The translations under genes and the position numbers were made by a program. This document shows positions 23,133 through 33,364 of a stretch of 64,000 nucleotides of DNA, piece by piece (within the stretch, counting starts at the first letter, position 1; each line of letters opens with the position of its first letter). The notes beneath the pieces were generated by a model. The model made no database searches and was not told where the DNA came from. It worked only from the letters and a program-made list of their open reading frames with translations. Source of the stretch: an uncultured Faecalicatena sp. (GTDB taxonomy: Bacteria; Bacillota; Clostridia; Lachnospirales; Lachnospiraceae). Where the stretch lies: the NCBI GenBank assembly GCA_948468385.1, contig CAOKHZ010000003.1:62001-126000 (forward strand), read 5' to 3'.

Positions 23133-25485
23133 CACTTCCTACTCCTTCACTTTCCTCTCCTTGTATCTGCGCCTTTATCTTCGACGAGCTAATCCTCTCC
23201 GTGTATGGAAAAAACACCAAATCCGCTCCGCGCTGCTGCAAATATATCTTTTCCGCAATCCAGTCTGGGTCGTTCTCATAATCGCTACCAGAAAACTGGA
23301 CATCAAAATGATACCGCCGATATGCCTCCTCCGTTCCCGAAGTTTCAATTGGTATTTTTACCGCTTCATCCACATATCTGCATGCGCCCACGATTTCCAA
23401 ACGTTCCTCAAACGATATATACGGTCTTGTCTTCTTATTTCTTATAACCTGCTCGTCAGAGACGACCCCGACAATCAGATAATCGCACAATTCCTTCGCC
23501 CTTCTAAGCAAATTCAAATGTCCAACATGGAACAAGTCAAACACGCCCGCGACATAACCTATATGATATTTTTTAGGTTCTTTCTTTTCCTCCACACATG
23601 CCTGCTTCAAAGGTCTGTCATATTCCAGATTCGGGTTGTACACCACAAAGTCTTTTATTCCCATGTCTTTCAGTTGTTCCATGACGGTGTCAAAATACTT
23701 GATGCAAATGAACACCCGAAATGGCATTTTAATTTCCTGCAGCTTTTTGGGTGAACTTATCTTTAAATCCCTTGCGTTTCCGACATCTTCCATGGCAGAA
23801 AACGTCTTCCCCCACTTATTCTCGTCATTATCCACGATGCCGGCGATTTCATAATACGCTGAAAACTGCGAAATAAACTGTTCCGCAAATCTTCCCGAAC
23901 CAAACAAATAAATCGCCTTGTCCTCCACGTCTTTAAAAATGTTTGTGAATAACCTTCCGTATTCCTCCTGCGTGTAATCCATCCTATGACGGTTAAACTC
24001 TGTCGTGCGCCAATCACGCCTACACAGCTTGTGATAACCGGCAAGCGCGTCCTCGCTTCGGAGCTTCCGAATAAACACTTCCGTAAACTTCCGCCATGTC
24101 GATTGATGCTCCCATAACCTAAAATATCTCAACAACTCTTCTCTAGGCAATATCGCCTCCAAATCCGCGCGTCCCTCGTATATCAAATCTATCGTTCGGA
24201 TAAAAATCACGTTTGCAGGCAAATTTTCGACATAAAATTCCTGGTCGAAAAACAAAAAGCCAGCTTCTGTGTAAAAACAATTCAAAGAAACTAGGTCAAT
24301 GTATCCTCTTTTTAAAATGATTCCGATATCAGCCCGTTCCTCCAAACTTCCAAACGCAAGTCTCTCCCACTTGTCCATATTGGGATCGTCAGATTTCCTT
24401 TTTTCCCAACCCGGTTCAAACTGCCGCCAATTTATCTCATCATAAGAAACCGTCTCCGATGAACACAAAATAATGTCCCTGAAACGCTCCAATTCCGCGA
24501 CAAACTCGTCCTTGTCCTTCCTTAGAGTTTTCCTAAAATACAAGGTGGCAATTTCTCCCTCAACATAAGGCATCATAAAAGAATCTCCCGACACTTTTGC
24601 TTCTATCATTGGTATCCCTTGTTTCACTAAATATTTGGTATTGTCCAACAACTCCGATATCCGCTTTCGCCCTTCCTCATACAACGCCCTCTTACAGATG
24701 TCTTTTCCACTTCTTATAATCGTCGCAAGCGCGTTTTCACGCCCCCGATCTCCCGACACCGTGATTTGATCCGCATCCGTCAACCGTCCGTCCATGGAAC
24801 ACTCTATCAGAAACCCATTTGCCATAGAATGAAACATCCCGTTTTTTAACAAATCATCATATAACCGTTCCTCTTCCAAAAACACGGTCTGTGGGCAATG
24901 ATACTGGGGAAATACCCGAACATCCAACGCCTCATTTGGAACGTACGTGTCCGCCAGTATCACCTGCGGTCTTGAAATCGCCGGTACTACGGAATAAAAT
25001 TTTTGCCACTTAAACCCCGCTTCCAAAAACAGCTCCTGCAGTTCCGCTTTCGAATACGCCCTTCCCCGCATCTTCTTCCATCTTTCGGGTCTTACCCTTG
25101 CATAATTCTCGATGCCGTCCAAAACATGTCCCGTATACTCGTCCCTATCGCCACAAAAATACCGAATTGCCAGCCTATTATCCGCAGCGGCAAGTAACCT
25201 TCCATCAGTCGCCAAAAGGCTTTTCACCTTTTTCAACAAAACATGCGGCCGCCTGCTCCTTTCAATCGCTCCAACCAGCATAACATAGTCGAACCGTTCC
25301 CCGCATCCATAAACCTCGTCCTCGCGACATTTCAAAACATTCAACCCTAGTCTGGAAAAAGTACCAAGCAACTCGTCCCTTTCCTCGCTGCCATCAGTAA
25401 CCAGAAGCAAATCCGACCGCCTTTTGAACGGATACCATGCGACAAGGGTTCCCGGAAGTTCTTTTTCCACCTCCTTATTCTGCAT
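23113..25485 (-). CDS. Multidomain protein: methyltransferase-like, kinase-like, Rossmann module, cytidylyltransferase
   Basis: About 790 residues. N-terminal SAM-methyltransferase-like fold (about 20-165, FDYVMLVGAIERSRRPHVLL), a middle region with phosphotransferase-like features (FMMPYVEGE; LVSLNCFYTEAGFLFFDQEF), a shared Rossmann module (about 535-635; AIYLFGSGRFAEQFIS, VDNDENKWG) and a C-terminal TagD/RfaE-type cytidylyltransferase (about 645-785; GVFDLFHVGHLNLLRRA with the HxGH site, ISFEERLEIV). The last domain probably makes a CDP-polyol or NDP-activated unit. ATG 25485 overlaps the end of the upstream glycosyltransferase gene by 11 bases. The kinase-like call is tentative. Confidence 0.7.
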   Translation of the reverse strand: MQNKEVEKELPGTLVAWYPFKRRSDLLLVTDGSEERDELLGTFSRLGLNVLKCREDEVYGCGERFDYVMLVGAIERSRRPHVLLKKVKSLLATDGRLLAAADNRLAIRYFCGDRDEYTGHVLDGIENYARVRPERWKKMRGRAYSKAELQELFLEAGFKWQKFYSVVPAISRPQVILADTYVPNEALDVRVFPQYHCPQTVFLEEERLYDDLLKNGMFHSMANGFLIECSMDGRLTDADQITVSGDRGRENALATIIRSGKDICKRALYEEGRKRISELLDNTKYLVKQGIPMIEAKVSGDSFMMPYVEGEIATLYFRKTLRKDKDEFVAELERFRDIILCSSETVSYDEINWRQFEPGWEKRKSDDPNMDKWERLAFGSLEERADIGIILKRGYIDLVSLNCFYTEAGFLFFDQEFYVENLPANVIFIRTIDLIYEGRADLEAILPREELLRYFRLWEHQSTWRKFTEVFIRKLRSEDALAGYHKLCRRDWRTTEFNRHRMDYTQEEYGRLFTNIFKDVEDKAIYLFGSGRFAEQFISQFSAYYEIAGIVDNDENKWGKTFSAMEDVGNARDLKISSPKKLQEIKMPFRVFICIKYFDTVMEQLKDMGIKDFVVYNPNLEYDRPLKQACVEEKKEPKKYHIGYVAGVFDLFHVGHLNLLRRAKELCDYLIVGVVSDEQVIRNKKTRPYISFEERLEIVGACRYVDEAVKIPIETSGTEEAYRRYHFDVQFSGSDYENDPDWIAEKIYLQQRGADLVFFPYTERISSSKIKAQIQGEESEGVGSDGLFGY

Positions 25486-26854
25486 AAAACCGTCTCTCCC
25501 TTTTCTCATAACCTTTAACAACATCATAAATTACTCCTACATCATTTGACGCAAAATATTTCCCATATAAATAAATTCTCTTCGCATCCACTCCCAATTC
25601 AAGAAGCTGCTCCTTTAACGTCTCCCCGTGTTTTTTATTTGCCACGATAAAATAAGAATCTTTATTTTTTCTCGCCGCTTCTTCCACGCCGAACACTTCC
25701 CGTCCGTCAAACTCCGCTCGCTTTCCCCTGATTACGTTGTCACAAATAAAAACTTCCCCGTCGCACTCCGATGCCTTCATCAGGCGATATGCCGACAAGC
25801 CATATACACCCGCACATACTATGACGATAGACTTGTGTTCATGAAATATCCGCAACGCCTCACAACACTCCTTCGCGCATTGCATTTGCCTTTGTTTTTC
25901 CTCTTCTCTGGCTTGGATATCACCGTCCAATACCTTCAGCATCGTTTCCTTATTCGGTATTTCATACCCCAATATTTTTTCATCAAAATCCGCCGCAGAT
26001 TCCCTCACATAATCCAATGCCACGAATTTATCACGGTACTCTTCCGAAAGCCTGGAATAATTCCAATAAAAAGAAAACAATCGGATGGTTTTAAAAAATG
26101 CACTGTCTACTTCGCTGATGCATCCTAATTCGTTCATCCGCTCTCTTAGCCAGATAAATTCATCCACGATGCATTTATATTTTTTTTCTGATTTTACGGA
26201 AGAAGCGTTGTTATCTCCACGGTATTTATAATAGCATTCCTTTAAGAAATAAGCCCTTTCCGACAACAACGTCACCAACGCGGCAAAGCTTGTATCCTGA
26301 TACGAAGCGCCCTCCGACTCATTAAATCGAATTCTTTTATCTTTTAAAAATTGCAAACGATAAATTCCAGACCATATGTTAATACCCACAAGGGGCATAA
26401 GCCTCGTTTCCTCACGTAAATTGATGATGCGATTGTAGTCCTCATCTTTCATCCTATTAGCCATGCCAAATAGTCTGCCGTTTCGTGTATCTATGTACCT
26501 TTCAAAATCCGCCTTAACAAAATCCGCACCAACGCCTTTTGCGGTTCGATACAACTCCTCCATCATGTTTTTCGCAATATAATCGTCTGACTCCACGATG
26601 GCCATATACTCACCCTCCGCAAGCCGCATTCCCATGTTTAATTTGTATCCGTAGCTTGCATTCGCATCCTCGACCAACCGTATTCTACTGTCACCTTTTT
26701 GATATTGACGCATCATCTCCGTAGTCCCATCCGTACTGCTGTCTACGCATATGATTTCAATATCCTTCTCTGTCTGATGCAGGATACTTTCTATACATTC
26801 CCGCAAATATTTTTTTGAATTGTGTAATGGCACGATTACCGAAACCGAACACAT
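25475..26854 (-). CDS. GT2 glycosyltransferase with C-terminal Rossmann module
   Basis: 459 residues. Residues 1-230 form a GT-A fold: VSVIVPLHNSKKYLRECIES, ICVDSSTDGT, and the acidic ESDDY site at about 89-93. The C-terminal part (about 345-445) is the shared module: SIVIVCAGVYGLSAYRLM, ICDNVIRGKR, and the closing LLELGVDAKRIYLYG. It transfers a sugar from an NDP donor in glycan assembly; donor and acceptor unknown. It is cytoplasmic or peripheral, with no membrane helices. Its end overlaps the next gene. Confidence 0.88.
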   Translation of the reverse strand: MCSVSVIVPLHNSKKYLRECIESILHQTEKDIEIICVDSSTDGTTEMMRQYQKGDSRIRLVEDANASYGYKLNMGMRLAEGEYMAIVESDDYIAKNMMEELYRTAKGVGADFVKADFERYIDTRNGRLFGMANRMKDEDYNRIINLREETRLMPLVGINIWSGIYRLQFLKDKRIRFNESEGASYQDTSFAALVTLLSERAYFLKECYYKYRGDNNASSVKSEKKYKCIVDEFIWLRERMNELGCISEVDSAFFKTIRLFSFYWNYSRLSEEYRDKFVALDYVRESAADFDEKILGYEIPNKETMLKVLDGDIQAREEEKQRQMQCAKECCEALRIFHEHKSIVIVCAGVYGLSAYRLMKASECDGEVFICDNVIRGKRAEFDGREVFGVEEAARKNKDSYFIVANKKHGETLKEQLLELGVDAKRIYLYGKYFASNDVGVIYDVVKGYEKRERRFYAE

Positions 26855-26883
26855 GTTATCTTTCCTCTCTCTCTATTTTTTCT

Positions 26884-28104
26884 TTATATTTCCTCCAACA
26901 ATCTTAAAAAATGATATTCTACATAACATACATTCTTAAATTGTAGTGTTTCAAGATTTTTCAAAATTTCTTTCGCATATCGCACTCCCGCCGCAACTAT
27001 CACAAGATTCTCTCTATCATAGTCATCTATCACCCTTACCCTATACCCATCGACAAAATCAATTTTATATTTTTCACTCACTGCAAATCCTGCTATATGT
27101 CTGCATTCATGCCCATAATGATTTAAGAAAAACCTCCCCGCCTCTCCCGCGCCATAAATCACCACGGTTTCCGCGTCCTGACACTTCTCTATCATATGAT
27201 TTTTCTTTTCTTTTAATTTTGCAACATACTCCTCAATACTTTTCTTGTCTTTAAATATGTTTGCCGTTTCCCCCGTCCATTCCTCGCTAACCTCATTAAT
27301 TTCATCAATTAGCTGCCAAATCTCACGTCGATTCGCATACGAATAAATAATTTGAAAACGTTTTGTCAACTCATTTTTTAGATGTTCTTCGTATACCTTA
27401 ATCAAATCATTTTCTTTTCCCAACCTAAAACACTCACGTATTCCTTTTAACATATCAACTGCCATATCAAAGGAATACTTTGTCTTTTTATGTCCCACCC
27501 TATAACTATATACTACCTCTTCAACCGCATAAAACCATTTTGCACATATCATTATTTTCATAAGAAACGGAGGATCCTCATATTGTCTATATTGAGGAAA
27601 TTTAATAGCGTTATCCCGAAGCAATTTCAATCGGAATATAAACCTTGTATAATAATAAACGGTCGCATACTTCGTACTTGGAAACTTGCCTTCCTTATAA
27701 AACGAACACTTACATTCTTCTCGCTTCCCATTTTCATAACACACTTTCAAATTGCCGCCGCACACAGACGCGTCATTTTTCTCCGCATTTACATATAAAC
27801 ATTCTAACGCTCTCTCTTGCGCATAATAATCATCCGCGTCCATAAAACATACATATCCTCCTCTCGCATGTTCCATCCCCTTGTTTCTTGCCGCTCCTGC
27901 GCCTTGGTTATCTTGATGCAATACAATGACATTTTTATATTTTTTTTCATAATCCATAAGAATGGCAAGTGAACCATCTACAGAGCCATCATCAACACAG
28001 ATAATTTCTATTTCCTTTAAAGTCTGGAACAATACACTGTCCATACATTGCCTTATATAATTTTCTGCGTTATAAACCGGAATTATCACACTGACTTTTA
28101 TCAT
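26884..28104 (-). CDS. GT2 glycosyltransferase with C-terminal Rossmann module
   Basis: 406 residues. VSVIIPVYNAENYIRQCMDS and ICVDDGSVDGS open the GT-A domain; FMDADDYY is the metal site. The C-terminal part (about 310-400) holds VVIYGAGEAGRFFLNHYG. GAGGTG lies 5 bases before the ATG. The 305-bp gap upstream contains the inverted-repeat element at 28302-28413 and may hold a promoter, since all other intergenic gaps in this run are under 125 bp; I could not pick a convincing -35/-10 pair. Confidence 0.9.
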   Translation of the reverse strand: MIKVSVIIPVYNAENYIRQCMDSVLFQTLKEIEIICVDDGSVDGSLAILMDYEKKYKNVIVLHQDNQGAGAARNKGMEHARGGYVCFMDADDYYAQERALECLYVNAEKNDASVCGGNLKVCYENGKREECKCSFYKEGKFPSTKYATVYYYTRFIFRLKLLRDNAIKFPQYRQYEDPPFLMKIMICAKWFYAVEEVVYSYRVGHKKTKYSFDMAVDMLKGIRECFRLGKENDLIKVYEEHLKNELTKRFQIIYSYANRREIWQLIDEINEVSEEWTGETANIFKDKKSIEEYVAKLKEKKNHMIEKCQDAETVVIYGAGEAGRFFLNHYGHECRHIAGFAVSEKYKIDFVDGYRVRVIDDYDRENLVIVAAGVRYAKEILKNLETLQFKNVCYVEYHFLRLLEEI

Positions 28105-28301
28105 TTTTCACCTCGCGCCATAAAGCATAATCATATTCTCTAATGCAAACGCATTCACCCTTCATCTTTCACTATTCGCGCCATATTTTGAGGCAGCACC
28201 TATATTATTTTGTTATTTTCTATGCTATCCCCTATAAACTCACATTCATTTATTCCTCATATTTCAATCAAACCTCCACTACAAATATCAACTCTACTTT
28301 T

Positions 28302-28413
28302 CTAGTGTGCTGACACGATTATATTTAGCTAAATATGTTTTTTTATTTACTTTTTAATTTTGCGAAATACGGATTCGATAGTTATGCTAAATATAAATAT
28401 GTCAGTACACTAG
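28302..28413. mobile_element. MITE-like element with 28-bp terminal inverted repeats
   Basis: Arms 28302-28329 (starting CTAGTGTGCTGACA) and 28386-28413 are inverted complements with 4 mismatches, enclosing a 56-bp AT-rich core with no gene. The right end supplies the TAG stop codon (28410-28412) of the GT8 gene. Structure fits a short non-autonomous transposon. It could also fold as a hairpin at the 3' end of that transcript, but no T tract follows. Confidence 0.65.
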
Positions 28414-29645
28414 TTAATCTTTACCCCATATTTCATCAAAAAAAACTCCTGCCTCTCTTTTTCGTAATATCGCTCATCTAACACTCTATAATAAAAATCC
28501 GACTTATCATAATATTGTATTATATCGTTTTTACTCACGCCCAACCTTAAAATCTGCTTGTCAACTTCCTCTTTTCTTCTTTGAACAGCATTGATGACCA
28601 ACATACTCTTTTCCATCTTTAATTCTTCTGGTGTTTTAATCGGTTTTCCTTCAAAAACATATTTCGTTTTTTTCTTATCACTGTCAATAAATATCACATC
28701 ATTATCAACTCCATTTTCTCGCAAAAAATTCGCAAAACAACAAGCACTTCTCGTATACCCCCAAATATATATATTGCTCCTGCTTTTACATTTACTGATT
28801 ATATTTTGATAATCCCGTTCAAACATATATTGTTCGGAACGTTCAATCGTTTTAACATATAACGAAGTATCTTTAAAAAAATTTGCATACTCCCACCACA
28901 ATGCATCATTTTTTGTTTTTCTATTCTCCCATGGATGAACATCCGGTCCGCCCGAAAAATGTAGAATACAGATATCTTTAGGATACCTGCTTCTTCTGCT
29001 ATAACAATTATATATATGTGAAATCAATTTTATCTTCCCATAACAATATCTATTTAAAATATCTTGATCTTGCATGGAATACCCGATTTCTAATGCTGGG
29101 AAAAAATTATTTTCTACCCCTTCCTGCCTCATAAGTTTTAAATTCATTAACAGCACTCCTGCATTTACATAAGAATGCAAATCTGGAATCTCCAACTCAC
29201 TTCCAACCCTAAAATTTGTTTGTATTTCATCATCCAGCACACCTGCACAAAGATGCCCTTCCAAATCCATCATCCGCAGTTCGCTCAAGTCCCCTAAAAC
29301 TAAAATATCCGTATCAAGATACAAACAATAGTCATACTGTTTTAAAACAGTAGGCAATCCTAAGCGATACATAGTAATAAGCGATGTATGTTTTATCCTC
29401 ATTTTAGCTCGACAAAACTTTGATTTATCAATATACAAAACTTCAATTAAAATATCTGGAAATTTATTCTGAAGTTTTCGAATACAACTCCATCCCCCTT
29501 CTGAATAATGAACATCCGACAAAATATAAACCACATAAGACTCTTTATTTATTGCATTCTTTAACATCGAATATATCGCGACACACGCTGAGAATAAATA
29601 GTTTTCATCTGCCGCAAAGACAATCGGCGTTATAACTTGTTTCAT
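28410..29645 (-). CDS. GT8 glycosyltransferase with C-terminal Rossmann module
   Basis: 411 residues. TPIVFAADENYLFSACVAIY and CLYLDTDILVLGDLSEL (DxD site) are typical of GT8 (LPS galactosyl/glucosyl- and glycogenin-like) enzymes, with YVNAGVLLMNLKLMR and a late LHFSGGPDVHPW motif. Residues about 300-395 are the shared module in a drifted form (IYIWGYTRSACCFANF, IDSDKKKTKY). AAAGGAAG precedes the ATG. The stop codon falls within a MITE-like element, so the last residues may have been altered by insertion. Confidence 0.9.
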   Translation of the reverse strand: MKQVITPIVFAADENYLFSACVAIYSMLKNAINKESYVVYILSDVHYSEGGWSCIRKLQNKFPDILIEVLYIDKSKFCRAKMRIKHTSLITMYRLGLPTVLKQYDYCLYLDTDILVLGDLSELRMMDLEGHLCAGVLDDEIQTNFRVGSELEIPDLHSYVNAGVLLMNLKLMRQEGVENNFFPALEIGYSMQDQDILNRYCYGKIKLISHIYNCYSRRSRYPKDICILHFSGGPDVHPWENRKTKNDALWWEYANFFKDTSLYVKTIERSEQYMFERDYQNIISKCKSRSNIYIWGYTRSACCFANFLRENGVDNDVIFIDSDKKKTKYVFEGKPIKTPEELKMEKSMLVINAVQRRKEEVDKQILRLGVSKNDIIQYYDKSDFYYRVLDERYYEKERQEFFLMKYGVKIN

Positions 29646-29666
29646 TATATCTTCCTTTCGAACACT

Positions 29667-30962
29667 TCAAATCTCTTGATAATATTGCATTTCTACCAAT
29701 AAGTCTTCCAACGATATCAGCATCCCGGAAAATGCCTCTTTTATATTTTTAAGTTCTGACAAACATACCTCTGCCGTTACAATCAAACAATCGGCTTCCA
29801 TGAATTCACCAGCATCCGCATCCACAATCGGAATAGGACTCTTTACATCTTTGTTTCGGTCTATCGCATATAAGACTTTTATATCCGCTTCCGATAACTC
29901 CTTAAATAAAAGCCTTCCCAACTGTCCCATGCCATACATAGCCGCTGTCCGATACCCTCTTCTCATTAAAAACTCAGAAATGGAATACCCTTTTTGAAGA
30001 ACCTCTACCCATTTCATCAATGTTTTTATCTTGTCATTTTCTTTTTTTTCAATTCCCGCAAAAAATCCATACAAATTCCAAAATTCAAATACATTTTTTA
30101 TAATTCTGTCATTTCCACCAGCCGCATTATCGAAACGAAGCGCCACCTTTTGACTTCCCGGCACATACGGATATAAGATTCCTATGCTTGACTGCACGCG
30201 TACAACGTAAGTCCCGCTAAGCGTTTCTGCCGCTTTCAGCCAAATATCATCTTGCTTAAACGCAAGTTTCCGTATCAGTTTTGTATCCAGATACTCCTGC
30301 TTGATACAATGTGGCGGATACAAAACTCCTCCAACTCCTTGAGCCATATATTCCGTTTTCAAATCACTTTCTGCTCTCACGTCCATATCCTCAAAATTAT
30401 TTATTGGATATGGCACTCCATCCTGCGTCATCCTCATTTTCAGCACCCAATGCGCACACACAGCATGCGGATATAACAAGTGTGTCTTCCACAAATTTTC
30501 AATTAATACGGTCGGATACATAATATCATCATCTATCGTCACCACAAAATCTTCCGGATAATACTGCATGGCATATAAATATTTTGTATGGGAACCGACA
30601 TCTTCCACATATTTAACATCTACCCCCGCCGCCGTTAATTCCCTAAGTTCCTTTGAAAGAATTTCATCATTAAACCTATCCTGATCCAACCATAAAATAA
30701 TTTTATCAGCTTTAACTGATTGTATCATCATACTTCTTATGGCATATGTAACACATTTAATTCGTTCAGGAATTGATGTCAGAGATACAATTATTTTTCG
30801 TGAACGCTGTTCACCATTCAAAGGAGGATAAACATCTATGGAATCCAACACTTCCGCAACTCTCTTTCCCAGCGCTTCATCCCTCCACCTCACCTCTCCT
30901 CTTGCCAAATATTCCGCAAACAACCTGTCATACTTTTTTATCCACATATTATCTTTTTCCAT
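29667..30962 (-). CDS. Glycosyltransferase with C-terminal Rossmann module
   Basis: About 431 residues. KIIVSLTSIPERIKCVTYAI, IILWLDQDRF and VVTIDDDIMYP (acidic metal site) identify a GT-A glycosyltransferase of the type found in polysaccharide loci. FKQDDIWLK follows as in related enzymes. Residues about 345-425 carry AAMYGMGQLGRLLFKE, the shared module. ATG 30962 is chosen for GGAGGAG ten bases upstream; the in-frame ATG at 30989 lacks a site. Donor unknown. Confidence 0.83.
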   Translation of the reverse strand: MEKDNMWIKKYDRLFAEYLARGEVRWRDEALGKRVAEVLDSIDVYPPLNGEQRSRKIIVSLTSIPERIKCVTYAIRSMMIQSVKADKIILWLDQDRFNDEILSKELRELTAAGVDVKYVEDVGSHTKYLYAMQYYPEDFVVTIDDDIMYPTVLIENLWKTHLLYPHAVCAHWVLKMRMTQDGVPYPINNFEDMDVRAESDLKTEYMAQGVGGVLYPPHCIKQEYLDTKLIRKLAFKQDDIWLKAAETLSGTYVVRVQSSIGILYPYVPGSQKVALRFDNAAGGNDRIIKNVFEFWNLYGFFAGIEKKENDKIKTLMKWVEVLQKGYSISEFLMRRGYRTAAMYGMGQLGRLLFKELSEADIKVLYAIDRNKDVKSPIPIVDADAGEFMEADCLIVTAEVCLSELKNIKEAFSGMLISLEDLLVEMQYYQEI

Positions 30963-31005
30963 CGCATGTATTCTCCTCCACATATTCATCTATAATCAAA
31001 AATGC

Positions 31006-32250
31006 TCAACGCAAAAAGCGAATATCAATCCATTCATAATTTTCAAACTTCATATCAACCAGCTTTTTTATAATCTCATTCTTCGCCTTAGTATTTGGAG
31101 TTATCAAAACGACAGCCTTTAACTTATACGAATTATAAGTGCTAATATTTCTGACCCTAATCCCCTCCACTTCAAAATCATCCCCTATCAATCCAGACAC
31201 CGCTATCCCCACCACGTTCTCCATCCAATCTTTATAATGAGAAAGTAATCTTCTTGTATTTGCTCCTGCACCATAAATAATTAATGGAATTCCGCTTCTA
31301 AGCAGTTCCTCTAATCTTGATTTTGTTTCCTTCGCGTTTTGCTTATATGCAAGAACACTTTGACAAGTAACCAAATACTTCTCATCATACCATTTTGTGC
31401 CTCTGACCAACTCATTAATGTCTCTTATTACCCCGTCGAACTCCTGCCGCCCGCAAAACGCATAACGTGCAATATCAGGCATACGTTCATTTATGAACTC
31501 CTCATAATTCTTTTCAAACATCAATTGCAAGTCATACTCGCAAATTAATTTCAATGTATCTCTAAATCCCTTTAAAATGTCAATACATATATCAAAATCT
31601 ATCTCTAATCGTTTATGATTAATACGATACTCATATACAGGATAATCCAACTCATATAGCTGCCCCGCCGCCCCTAATGCCTTGATTGTAAACACCTGAT
31701 CTTGATATCTCCGATAATTGGCATATAAAATTTGATTCCATTTAATAAACTCACTTTTAAACAAATATCTTGTATGACCAACCAAATAAAAGTACTCCTT
31801 TACATCTATTACTTGGTTTCGAGAAACACGCTCATCTCCCTCCCCCGCACGATACGCACTTCCTATCACTCCGTTGTCATTTGTCAAGATATTCCCTCCG
31901 CAAATTAACACGTCGTGTTCCTTCGCCGCCAGATACAATTTTTCCAAGCAATCCTCGCAAGGGTACTTGTCATCAGGATCCATAAACACCATGTACTCCC
32001 CTTTGGCAAGTGTCATTCCATAATTTCTGGCATTTCCGACTCCTTGGTTTTCCCAATAACACGTCACAAGATTATCATATTTTCGCTTATATGTCCGTAA
32101 AATGGATTCTGTGTCATCCGTGGAACCATCGTCAATCAGAACCACTTCCATGTCACGCAGTGTCTGGCTAAATACACTGTCCAGACACTCTTCCAAATAA
32201 GCCGCCGTATTATATGTGGCAATAATCACACTAACCTTACATGCACTCAT
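31006..32250 (-). CDS. GT2 glycosyltransferase with C-terminal Rossmann module
   Basis: About 414 residues. VSVIIATYNTAAYLEECLDS, LIDDGSTDDT and FMDPDDKYP define the GT2 domain. Residues about 315-412 are the shared module (LIIYGAGANTRRLLSHY, ending KLVDMKFENYEWIDIRFL). The start at ATG 32250 is supported by AAAGGTAAAATG upstream and conservation of the MSACKVSVII opening; the longer frame from 32319 is unlikely. Overall closest in architecture to 26884-28104. Confidence 0.87.
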   Translation of the reverse strand: MSACKVSVIIATYNTAAYLEECLDSVFSQTLRDMEVVLIDDGSTDDTESILRTYKRKYDNLVTCYWENQGVGNARNYGMTLAKGEYMVFMDPDDKYPCEDCLEKLYLAAKEHDVLICGGNILTNDNGVIGSAYRAGEGDERVSRNQVIDVKEYFYLVGHTRYLFKSEFIKWNQILYANYRRYQDQVFTIKALGAAGQLYELDYPVYEYRINHKRLEIDFDICIDILKGFRDTLKLICEYDLQLMFEKNYEEFINERMPDIARYAFCGRQEFDGVIRDINELVRGTKWYDEKYLVTCQSVLAYKQNAKETKSRLEELLRSGIPLIIYGAGANTRRLLSHYKDWMENVVGIAVSGLIGDDFEVEGIRVRNISTYNSYKLKAVVLITPNTKAKNEIIKKLVDMKFENYEWIDIRFLR

Positions 32251-32297
32251 TTTACATTTTACCTTTCTCAAAAACCTATCATTCACCAATCGCGTCC

Positions 32298-33290
32298 TCA
32301 AAGATTCTCCACATACCACTCCAACGACGCTTTTATCCCCCTCTCAAAGTCCCATTCCGATTCATACCCCAGCATCCTTCTCGCCTTGCTGATGTCCGCA
32401 TTGGAATGCTTGATATCCCCCGCCCGCTCTACTCCAAACCGCGGCTCCGGCCTCTCCCCGTCCTCCGTTTTGATTCCGAGCCCATCCGCAAGGTGATAAT
32501 AAACATCCAACAAACACTTCCGACCACCGCATGCGATATTGAACACTTCTCCGGCGGCTTCACCATCTGCCAGACACGCTTTCAGGTTCGCCTCTATCAC
32601 GTTCTCAATATAGGTAAAGTCCCTGCTTTGATTTCCGTCCCCATGAATCGTCGGTACTTCGCCACTTAGAAGCTGCTTTATAAATTTGGGAATGACCGCC
32701 GCATAAGCCCCGTCGGGATTCTGTCTTCTGCCAAACACGTTAAAATAACGCAAGCCGTATGTATCCAGTCCATAGTGACGCGTGTATTGTTTCGCCCATT
32801 CTTCATCCGCCCGTTTCGACACCGCATAAGGTGACAGTAGATTACCCTCGCGCCCCTCACGCTTGGGAAGCGTTTCTTCATCGCCATAAACAGAGGAACT
32901 GCTCGCGTAAACGAACTTTTTCACGCTATTTTTCCTGGCTGCTTCCAGCATGTTGAGCGTTCCCATGATATTGTTCGCACAGTAAAACAATGGCTGCTGT
33001 ATACTTCTGGGAACGCTCCCCCAAGCCGCCTGGTGCAGAACAAAATCCACGCCCCGGCATGCATCCATACAGACCTGGAGTTTTTTCACGTCCCCTTTCA
33101 CAAATTCATAATTGACATTCGCGGCAAACAAGTCAACATTCTCTTGCTTTCCCGTGGAAAGGTTGTCCAGACACCTCACTCTATATCCCATATGTAAAAT
33201 CGCCTCGCAGAGATTCGAGCCAATAAACCCTGCGCCGCCCGTGACCAAAAACACGCTTTCCTTCGGAAACACACAATTCTCATAACCCAT
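32298..33290 (-). CDS. UDP-N-acetylglucosamine 4-epimerase-like (WbpP/TviC type)
   Basis: Short-chain dehydrogenase epimerase: VFLVTGGAGFIGSNLCEA (NAD loop), ASSSSVYGDE and SPYAVSKRADEEWAKQY (Ser and YxxxK). HQAAWGSVPRSIQQP and RDFTYIENVIEAN are typical of the WbpP/TviC group that interconverts UDP-GlcNAc(A) and UDP-GalNAc(A). The neighbouring dehydrogenase supports a UDP-GalNAcA pathway. The start at 33290 has GGGGA about 8 bases upstream; ATG 33311 is an alternative. Exact substrate is inferred from subgroup resemblance. Confidence 0.88.
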   Translation of the reverse strand: MGYENCVFPKESVFLVTGGAGFIGSNLCEAILHMGYRVRCLDNLSTGKQENVDLFAANVNYEFVKGDVKKLQVCMDACRGVDFVLHQAAWGSVPRSIQQPLFYCANNIMGTLNMLEAARKNSVKKFVYASSSSVYGDEETLPKREGREGNLLSPYAVSKRADEEWAKQYTRHYGLDTYGLRYFNVFGRRQNPDGAYAAVIPKFIKQLLSGEVPTIHGDGNQSRDFTYIENVIEANLKACLADGEAAGEVFNIACGGRKCLLDVYYHLADGLGIKTEDGERPEPRFGVERAGDIKHSNADISKARRMLGYESEWDFERGIKASLEWYVENL

Positions 33291-33364
33291 AATGACAATC
33301 CCCCATGACAAGCTTCACAATCCTGATAGTTAAAACTCCAGATTGATTACATAACCATCCATAA

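Noticed and set aside
28302-28413. Plain transcription terminator of the GT8 gene
   Set aside because: Arms are 56 bp apart with mismatches and no T tract; transposon-end geometry fits better.
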